From the NCBI GenBank assembly GCA_031421855.1, contig JANOPN010000130.1, positions 1 through 10,699 of the forward strand: 10,699 bases of DNA. Direction: 5' to 3'. Of this stretch, positions 6,881-10,699 are shown piece after piece. The stretch is from JAAFHN01 sp031421855 (GTDB lineage: Bacteria; Pseudomonadota; Gammaproteobacteria; Burkholderiales; Burkholderiaceae_C). Below the pieces are notes generated by a model that was given only the letters and a program-made list of their open reading frames with translations, had not been told where the DNA came from and searched no databases. Position 1 is the stretch's first letter. Every line of letters begins with the position of its first letter. The position numbers and the translations under genes were made by a program.

Positions 6881-7788
6881 CTTACCCGAGCCGAGTGCGC
6901 TTGATCGATGTCGGGCCGCGCGACGGTCTGCAAAACGAAAAGCAACCTGTTTCAGCGGCGACCAAAGTCGAGTTGGTTCACCGTTTGCAAGATGCGGGCT
7001 TGACTGAGATTGAAGTCACCAGCTTTGTCAGCCCCAAGTGGGTGCCACAAATGGCCGACAACGCTGAGGTCATGGCGAATATCCAGCGCAAGCCTGGCGT
7101 GCGGTACAGCGTGCTCACCCCAAATCTAAAGGGTTTTGAGGGTGCACTGGCTGCTCGCGCAGACGAAGTAGTCGTATTTGGCGCGGCCAGTGAGTTGTTC
7201 AGCCAAAAGAACATCAACTGCTCAATTGAAGAGAGCATCGAGCGATTTGCACCCGTTGCGCAAGCGGCGCTCGCGGCTGGCATGGCGGTTCGGGGTGCCA
7301 TTTCATGCACCGTGGGTTGTCCATACGAGGGCGAGGTTGCTCCGAGTCGGGTGACCTTGGTGGCTAGGTTGATGAAACAAATTGGCGTGCAACACATCGG
7401 TGTTGCGGACACGATTGGCGTGGGGACGCCGCTTAAGGTCAAGCGAGCGCTGGCTGCTGCGCTAGAGCACTTTGACGTCGACCATGTCTCAGGCCACTTT
7501 CACGACACCTACGGGCAAGCCTTGGCAAACACGTTGGCGTCGCTCGAGCTGGGCGTTTGGAACTTCGACACCTCCATTGGCGGACTCGGCGGCTGCCCGT
7601 ACGCCAAGGGCGCAACTGGCAACGTCGCGACCGAAGACGTCGTGTACTTGTTGCATGGCATGGGCATCGAAACCGGGCTTGACCTCGATAAGCTGGTCGA
7701 CGCGGGCGCCTACATCAGCGAGGCGCTGGGCAGAAAATCGCTCTCGCGCACGGCCAATGCGCTCTTGGCGAAACGTGTTGGTCAGTAA
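6877..7788 (+). CDS. mvaB: Hydroxymethylglutaryl-CoA lyase
   Basis: This 303-residue TIM-barrel protein of the HMGL-like family has the expected length. It cleaves (S)-3-hydroxy-3-methylglutaryl-CoA to acetyl-CoA and acetoacetate, the last step of leucine degradation. Key elements are GPRDGLQNEK at 13-22 (catalytic Arg15, metal ligand Asp16), the metal-binding histidines in GHFHDTYGQ (His207, His209), and the flexible signature loop GGLGGCPYAKGATGNVATED at 235-254 with catalytic Cys240. These residues separate it from citramalate or isopropylmalate synthases of the same superfamily. A textbook AAGGAG (6863-6868) lies 8 bases before ATG 6877. The gene ends at TAA 7786-7788, directly against the first 100-bp repeat element, which probably marks the end of the operon. 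Confidence 0.95.
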   Translation: MTYPSRVRLIDVGPRDGLQNEKQPVSAATKVELVHRLQDAGLTEIEVTSFVSPKWVPQMADNAEVMANIQRKPGVRYSVLTPNLKGFEGALAARADEVVVFGAASELFSQKNINCSIEESIERFAPVAQAALAAGMAVRGAISCTVGCPYEGEVAPSRVTLVARLMKQIGVQHIGVADTIGVGTPLKVKRALAAALEHFDVDHVSGHFHDTYGQALANTLASLELGVWNFDTSIGGLGGCPYAKGATGNVATEDVVYLLHGMGIETGLDLDKLVDAGAYISEALGRKSLSRTANALLAKRVGQ

Positions 7789-7892
7789 TAGGACTTACGC
7801 AAAACCGCCCCAGCGGCGTTGCAGCTCCTAGCCGTGCTGTTCGCACTGTCGTCGCCGCTGCGCCTTGCTGGGACAATTTTGCGTAAGTCCTA
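7789..7892 (+). repeat. MITE/REP-like element, copy 1 (16-bp perfect terminal inverted repeats)
   Basis: This 104-bp element begins TAGGACTTACGCAAAA (7789-7804) and ends with its exact reverse complement (7877-7892). An inner perfect pair, CAGCGGCG (7811-7818) and CGCCGCTG (7853-7860), makes a nested stem. The 100-bp core 7791-7890 matches copy 2 at 92 of 100 positions without gaps. It carries no gene. It starts immediately after the mvaB stop, so its transcript would fold into a long hairpin that could end transcription. TA flanks the core on both sides here, but not in copy 2. Confidence 0.85.
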
Positions 7893-7944
7893 AGTAACAT
7901 ATTGATAGCAACAAACCCAATGAATCCGGTGACCAACAGATAAA

Positions 7945-8166
7945 ATGTCTAAAAATTCGACCATTTCAGATGATTTTGAGCCAGTCGCGTCGCCTTGTAC
8001 GAGTGTGTGCCAAATGAGTCCGAGCTCGGGCCTGTGTTTGGGGTGCTTTCGCAGCTTGGACGAGATCGTCGCGTGGGGGCGCATGGGTGATGAAGCCAAG
8101 CGTTTGGTCTGGGCGCAATTGACTTCGCGCGGCATGCCCAAGCATCCTCTCGGTGCAGCCGGATGA
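7945..8166 (+). CDS. DUF1289-family small cysteine-rich protein
   Basis: This 73-residue protein has the DUF1289 signature SPCxxVCxM...GLCxGCxRSLDEIxxW, with Cys18, Cys22, Cys31 and Cys34 as probable metal or Fe-S ligands, followed by the usual EAKRLVWAQLTSR helix. The length is typical. The molecular role is unknown to me. No clear Shine-Dalgarno is seen before ATG 7945. Its TGA overlaps the ATG of the next gene (ATGA at 8163-8166), so the two are translationally coupled. The gene starts 52 bp after repeat copy 1. Confidence 0.9.
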   Translation: MSKNSTISDDFEPVASPCTSVCQMSPSSGLCLGCFRSLDEIVAWGRMGDEAKRLVWAQLTSRGMPKHPLGAAG

Positions 8167-8852
8167 AACACATCGATTTTTACTTTGATGTCATTTCGCC
8201 CTATGCGTATTTGGCGTTTGAGCGTTTGCCGCAGGCGCTCGAAGGCATCAGTCACAGCGTCAGCTACAAACCTGTGTTGTTCGCGGGCTTGCTGAAACAC
8301 CACGGACAGTTGGGGCCAGCCGAGATTGCGCCCAAGAAGTTGTGGACGTTCAAACAAGTCAGCTGGCTTGCACGAAACGCCGGCATTGATCTGACCGCAC
8401 CCGCAACTCACCCATTCAACCCGCTCGCTTTGTTGCGCCTGATGTTGGCTTTGGGGCGCGGCGACGGCACATGCAACCGCTGGGTTGCAGAAACCGCCTT
8501 TCGCCATGTTTGGGCCGCCCCACGATCAGGCAGCCTGCTTGAGGCCAGCGACGGGGGTCGAATTGCGGCGTTGGCGACGCAAATGCTCGCCGCAGGTGAA
8601 CGCGCGCGTGATGCACAGGCAGTCGCTCAACTGTTGGCTGATGAAAGCGCCAAAAGGCAGCTCCGACTGAACACCGAGGCTGCGATCGCGCTGGGCTTGT
8701 TCGGTGTGCCGTCGATGGTCGTCGACAGCCAAGTCTTTTGGGGTGTTGACGCGCTGCCCATGCTGCGCGCGTTCTTGCTCAAAGACCCGTGGTTTGACAC
8801 GCCAGATTGGTCTTCGAGCCCGCCGCAAGCAGGGGTTAGCCGCCCGCGTTGA
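8163..8852 (+). CDS. 2-hydroxychromene-2-carboxylate isomerase-like protein (kappa-GST/DsbA fold)
   Basis: This 229-residue protein resembles the DsbA-like/kappa class of the thioredoxin superfamily. It starts IDFYFDVISPYAYLAFERLP, where Ser12 of SPYAY takes the place of the DsbA active-site cysteine and activates glutathione in this family. The cis-proline loop GVPSMVVDSQVFWGVDALPML lies at 181-201. Characterised relatives (NahD) isomerise 2-hydroxychromene-2-carboxylate in naphthalene degradation, but many homologues sit outside such pathways and no other aromatic genes are here, so the true substrate is unknown. The start is set by the four-base overlap with the DUF1289 gene and by the family N-terminus. 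The last ~12 residues look like an unconserved tail. Repeat copy 2 follows within 7 bp. Confidence 0.88.
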   Translation: MKHIDFYFDVISPYAYLAFERLPQALEGISHSVSYKPVLFAGLLKHHGQLGPAEIAPKKLWTFKQVSWLARNAGIDLTAPATHPFNPLALLRLMLALGRGDGTCNRWVAETAFRHVWAAPRSGSLLEASDGGRIAALATQMLAAGERARDAQAVAQLLADESAKRQLRLNTEAAIALGLFGVPSMVVDSQVFWGVDALPMLRAFLLKDPWFDTPDWSSSPPQAGVSRPR

Positions 8853-8858
8853 CACCCA

Positions 8859-8962
8859 TGGGACTTACGCAAAACCGCCCCAGCCGCGTTGCAGCTCCTA
8901 GCCGTGCTGTTTGCACTGTCTTCGTCGCCGCGCCTTGCTGCGACAATTTCGCTTAAGTCCCA
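8859..8962 (+). repeat. MITE/REP-like element, copy 2
   Basis: This second copy has the same orientation as copy 1; the core 8861-8960 is identical at 92 of 100 positions. The left end TGGGACTTACGCAAAA is intact. The right end has two changes (TTTCGCTTAAGTCC), so its terminal pairing is imperfect. At the outermost variable base pair, copy 1 has A:T and copy 2 has G:C (TAGG/CCTA versus TGGG/CCCA), so pairing is kept. It lies 7 bp after the isomerase stop. The 966 bp between the two elements hold exactly the DUF1289-isomerase pair. Confidence 0.85.
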
Positions 8963-9020
8963 ACCCAGATGGAAATGACTCGGGAAACTACCGTCTAGGG
9001 TTTTCCAGCGAATCAGGCGG

Positions 9021-9053
9021 TTGCTGTCGGTTTTGTCAGATAACCGTCAGCGA
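9021..9053 (+). promoter_or_regulatory. Hairpin A in the leader of the 98-residue membrane protein
   Basis: GCTG-t-CGGTT (9023-9032) pairs with AACCG-t-CAGC (9042-9051) around a 9-base loop, with a single symmetric T-T mismatch. Weak pairs at 9021-9022 with 9052-9053 could extend it. No T-tract follows, so it is not a standard intrinsic terminator. It directly abuts hairpin B. It could be an operator in DNA or a structured mRNA leader. Confidence 0.5.
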
Positions 9054-9090
9054 CAAATTCCACAGTGTGGGTAATTCTGTGAAATTTGTC
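9052..9090 (+). promoter_or_regulatory. Hairpin B ending at the start codon of the 98-residue membrane protein
   Basis: GACAAATTCCACAG (9052-9065) and CTGTGAAATTTGTC (9077-9090) pair at 13 of 14 positions (one C-A mismatch) around an 11-base loop. The right arm ends at the base just before ATG 9091 and covers an alternative GTG start at 9079. In mRNA this would hide the initiation region; in DNA it is a good operator-like dyad. Another TTTGTC at 9032-9037 could compete for the left arm. The function is inference. Confidence 0.55.
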
Positions 9091-9387
9091 ATGCTTTCCT
9101 TTTTAAACATCGCCCAACTGGTGCTTTTCATCGCTGTTTTGGCCCTCCTGGGTCAGGGGGTGCTGTACGTGATGGCCGGTGGGCGGCGCGATTCCAACGT
9201 GTTTTATCAGCTCTTCCAAGTGCTCAACAAGCCGTGGACCAAGGGTGCGCGGCTCATTGCGCCAAAGCAGATTTCTGACGAGCGCGTTCCGATCGTTGCT
9301 TTCCTGGTGGTCGCCGTGCTGTATGCGGTTGTGACCTTGACCAAAATTGAGTTTTGCGTGGCTGCGGCGATGCAAGGCTGTCGCTGA
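9091..9387 (+). CDS. Small two-helix membrane protein of unknown function
   Basis: This 98-residue protein has two predicted membrane helices (about 7-28 and 67-86) separated by a basic hydrophilic loop (GRRDSNVFYQLFQVLNKPW..., PKQISDERV). Two cysteines lie near the C-terminus (Cys89, Cys97). I do not recognise a named family. Hydropathy and a following TPR gene 12 bp downstream support it as real. The start is uncertain: ATG 9091 fits the membrane topology and lies directly after hairpin B with no visible Shine-Dalgarno; GTG 9079 would add four residues and has a GGG-rich stretch upstream. The open frame extends back into repeat copy 2, which is not likely to be coding. Confidence 0.72.
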   Translation: MLSFLNIAQLVLFIAVLALLGQGVLYVMAGGRRDSNVFYQLFQVLNKPWTKGARLIAPKQISDERVPIVAFLVVAVLYAVVTLTKIEFCVAAAMQGCR

Positions 9388-9399
9388 AACTCAACGGAC

Positions 9400-9981
9400 A
9401 TGCGCATGAACCGACTTCAACACCTCCTTGACCAGCTGCGTGTCAGGGCATTCATCTTGTTTGGCTTGCACGATCGCGCCATTGAAGTGTTGACATGCAT
9501 GATTGCGCGTAACCCGAGTGACGCCTATGGATACAGCTCACGTGCACAGGTGCACATGAGCTTGAAGCAAACGGATTTGGCGCTGATTGACCTGCGCGCC
9601 GCTTGTGACCACACCGATGACGCGTTCTACAACGCGTCACACACTTGGTACAACTTGGGCTACTTGCTCAACGAGCGCGGCGAGGCGCTTGAGGCCGAGG
9701 CCGCTTTCAGAAAGTCTTTGTCCCTCAATGCTGGCCTGGATTTGTCTTGGTACGGCCTTGGCTTGGTGCTCATCCAACAAAGCCGCTTCGATGAAGCCAT
9801 GGAGGCGCTCAAGAAAAACACCCAATTGCAACCCATGAGTCCGTTTGGCTGGTACCAGCTAGCCCGCGTACACATGGATCGCAAATCCCCCGACGAAGCA
9901 TTGATCGTGATCAAGCATCTTCGGAAATTCGAACCCAAAGTAGCAGACCAATTGGTTCGCGAAACGGGCCTTGTTGCTTGA
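9400..9981 (+). CDS. Tetratricopeptide-repeat (TPR) protein
   Basis: This 193-residue protein is built almost wholly of helical TPR-like repeats. The clearest are residues 81-114 (WYNLGYLLNERGEALEAEAA then FRKSLSLN) and 115-148 (SWYGLGLVLIQQSRFDEAME then ALKKNTQLQP). Weaker units lie near 9-40, 41-74 and 149-181. Such repeats form protein-binding superhelices; the partner is unknown. No signal peptide is seen. Two in-frame ATGs, 9400 and 9406, compete: ACGGA at 9394-9398 is better spaced for 9406, so the true protein may lack the first two residues. It probably forms a transcription unit with the membrane protein just upstream, which it may serve. Confidence 0.85.
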   Translation: MRMNRLQHLLDQLRVRAFILFGLHDRAIEVLTCMIARNPSDAYGYSSRAQVHMSLKQTDLALIDLRAACDHTDDAFYNASHTWYNLGYLLNERGEALEAEAAFRKSLSLNAGLDLSWYGLGLVLIQQSRFDEAMEALKKNTQLQPMSPFGWYQLARVHMDRKSPDEALIVIKHLRKFEPKVADQLVRETGLVA

Positions 9982-9995
9982 GAACGCTTTTGTGG

Positions 9996-10029
9996 ATCAA
10001 TTGCCCACCTAAAAATGGGTGCAGTTGAT
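9996..10029 (+). terminator. Hairpin between the TPR gene and the symporter operon, possible terminator
   Basis: ATCAATTGCCCA (9996-10007) pairs with TGGG (10016-10019) plus CAGTTGAT (10022-10029), allowing a two-base bulge and one G-T pair, around the loop CCTAAAAA. A T-run (10042-10046) follows only after a further 12 bases, so as an intrinsic terminator it is weak. It could instead be an operator for the downstream symporter genes. Confidence 0.35.
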
Positions 10030-10072
10030 TGGCGAAAAGGGTTTTTGTGCAAGCTCATCAGGAGACTCTGTT

Positions 10073-10336
10073 ATGCAAGTGATAACCGAAAGCCATAAGA
10101 AATATTGGCAAAAGAACCTGAACCTAACGGCCATTTTGTTGGCCATTTGGTTTGTCGTGACCTTCGTGGTCAGTTTCTACGCTCGGGACCTGAGCTTTAA
10201 CTTCTTTGGATGGCCGTTCAGTTTTTGGATGGGCGCACAAGGCTCGCTGGTCGTTTACGTCGCAATCATTTGGTACTACGCTCGCACCATGAACCGTTTG
10301 GATCATGAGCACGGCGTGGCCGAGGCACAGGAGTAA
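10073..10336 (+). CDS. DUF4212 small subunit of a sodium:solute symporter
   Basis: This 87-residue membrane protein matches the DUF4212 family, the small partner that almost always precedes a VC_2705-type sodium:solute symporter. It begins ESHKKYWQKNLNLTAILLAIW and has two membrane helices (about 18-36 and 52-72) with the conserved NFFGWPFSFWMGAQGSLVVYV segment between and into the second helix. Its exact role in the transporter is not known to me. AGGAG (10060-10064) lies 8 bases before ATG 10073, which I prefer to an upstream in-frame ATG at 10019 that falls in the hairpin. It ends 3 bp before the symporter gene. Confidence 0.92.
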   Translation: MQVITESHKKYWQKNLNLTAILLAIWFVVTFVVSFYARDLSFNFFGWPFSFWMGAQGSLVVYVAIIWYYARTMNRLDHEHGVAEAQE

Positions 10337-10339
10337 ATC

Positions 10340-10699
10340 ATGGCCGGATTTTCAACAACCAATGCTACTGGCGGTGGGCAAACCAACGCCGAATTCAAAC
10401 AGCAACTCAACAAGGTCTACGCTTGGTATACCGGTGGTTTTGCTTTGTTTGTGGTCATTTTGGCCATTTTGGAACAAATGGGCATGAAGCGCGAGACCAT
10501 GGGGTTCGTGTTTTTGATCGCGACTGTGGGCCTCTACGCCGGTATCGGCATCATGAGCAGAACATCAGATGCGGCCGAATACTACGTCGCGGGTCGGCGT
10601 GTGCCAGCCATGTACAACGGCATGGCCACAGGTGCTGACTGGATGTCGGCCGCATCGTTCATCGGCATGGCCGGAACTCTGTACTTGAGCGGGTACGGC
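10340..10699 (+). CDS. Sodium:solute symporter large subunit, VC_2705 type (5' part, cut by window end)
   Basis: ATG 10340 opens a frame that stays open for 120 codons to the window end. After a soluble N-terminus there are two membrane segments (about 30-45 and 54-72), then the SSS-family stretch SDAAEYYVAGRRVP (75-88) and GADWMSAASFIGMAGTLYLS (98-117), which carries sodium-site residues in this superfamily. Together with the DUF4212 gene it points to the VC_2705 subfamily, related to acetate permease ActP. The substrate is probably a short carboxylate, but that is inference. AGGAG (10329-10333) overlaps the end of the small-subunit gene with correct spacing, so the two subunits are co-translated. 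Confidence 0.9.
   Translation, partial: MAGFSTTNATGGGQTNAEFKQQLNKVYAWYTGGFALFVVILAILEQMGMKRETMGFVFLIATVGLYAGIGIMSRTSDAAEYYVAGRRVPAMYNGMATGADWMSAASFIGMAGTLYLSGYG

Noticed and set aside
5887..6945. 352-codon open frame on the minus strand
   Set aside because: It lies wholly antisense to mccA, the 99-residue gene and the start of mvaB; its translation shows no family features and it is explained by codon bias of the real genes.
7789..7892. Insertion sequence or CRISPR origin for the 100-bp repeats
   Set aside because: There are only two copies nearly 1 kb apart with genes between them, no transposase frame, and no regular spacers; a MITE/REP-like unit fits better.
8961..9012. CTAGGGTT string at 8995-9002 with nearby TGGAAA/TTTCCA arms, recalling the guanidine-I (ykkC) riboswitch core
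   Set aside because: The other conserved guanidine-I elements, including the downstream GGTCCGAGAG-like strand, are not present, and the downstream gene is not a typical guanidine-related one.
8911..9090. Extended N-terminus for the 98-residue membrane protein
   Set aside because: The extra 60 codons would run through repeat copy 2 and both hairpins; the in-frame openness is not evidence of coding.

Overview
This 10.7 kb window reads as a piece of betaproteobacterial chromosome, most likely Burkholderiales and probably Comamonadaceae-like. That placement rests on protein sequence style, moderately high GC, and the gene set; no phylogenetic marker is present. All genes I can support lie on the + strand and are densely packed, several with ATGA stop/start overlaps.

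Layout. (1) 2-1281: the 3' end of a rhodanese-like gene, a HAD-family phosphatase, and a small two-CxxC zinc-ribbon protein of unknown role. (2) 1334-7788: a leucine/isovalerate catabolic cluster. A dyad operator resembling a MerR-family (LiuR-type) site precedes mccB (carboxyltransferase subunit of 3-methylcrotonyl-CoA carboxylase). Then come a LysE-family exporter, a DUF4126 membrane protein, mccA (biotin carboxylase/biotin carrier subunit), a 99-residue membrane protein, and mvaB (HMG-CoA lyase). MccA and MccB together carboxylate 3-methylcrotonyl-CoA. After hydration by an enzyme not encoded here, MvaB would cleave HMG-CoA to acetyl-CoA and acetoacetate. (3) 7789-8962: two same-orientation ~100 bp repeats with terminal inverted repeats bracket a coupled pair, DUF1289 plus a 2-hydroxychromene-2-carboxylate isomerase-like (DsbA/kappa-GST fold) protein. 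(4) 8963-10699: two back-to-back hairpins lead into a 98-residue membrane protein, a TPR protein, then a DUF4212 small subunit and the 5' end of its VC_2705-type sodium:solute symporter, cut by the window end.

The oddest locus is the 5' end of mccA. The first 12 codons occur twice, 125 bp apart. The first copy (starting MFKKILIANRG) runs into a GC-rich, palindrome-bearing insert and ends as a 41-codon ORF whose TGA overlaps the ATG of the intact second copy (starting MFTKILIANRG). The insert also carries a perfect 13-bp inverted match to mccA codons 11-15. The other non-coding signals worth following are the mccB operator, the paired repeats, and the tandem hairpins at 9021-9090. I see no phage, CRISPR, toxin-antitoxin, tRNA or rRNA feature, and no evidence for a wholly new system; most of the window is ordinary metabolism.
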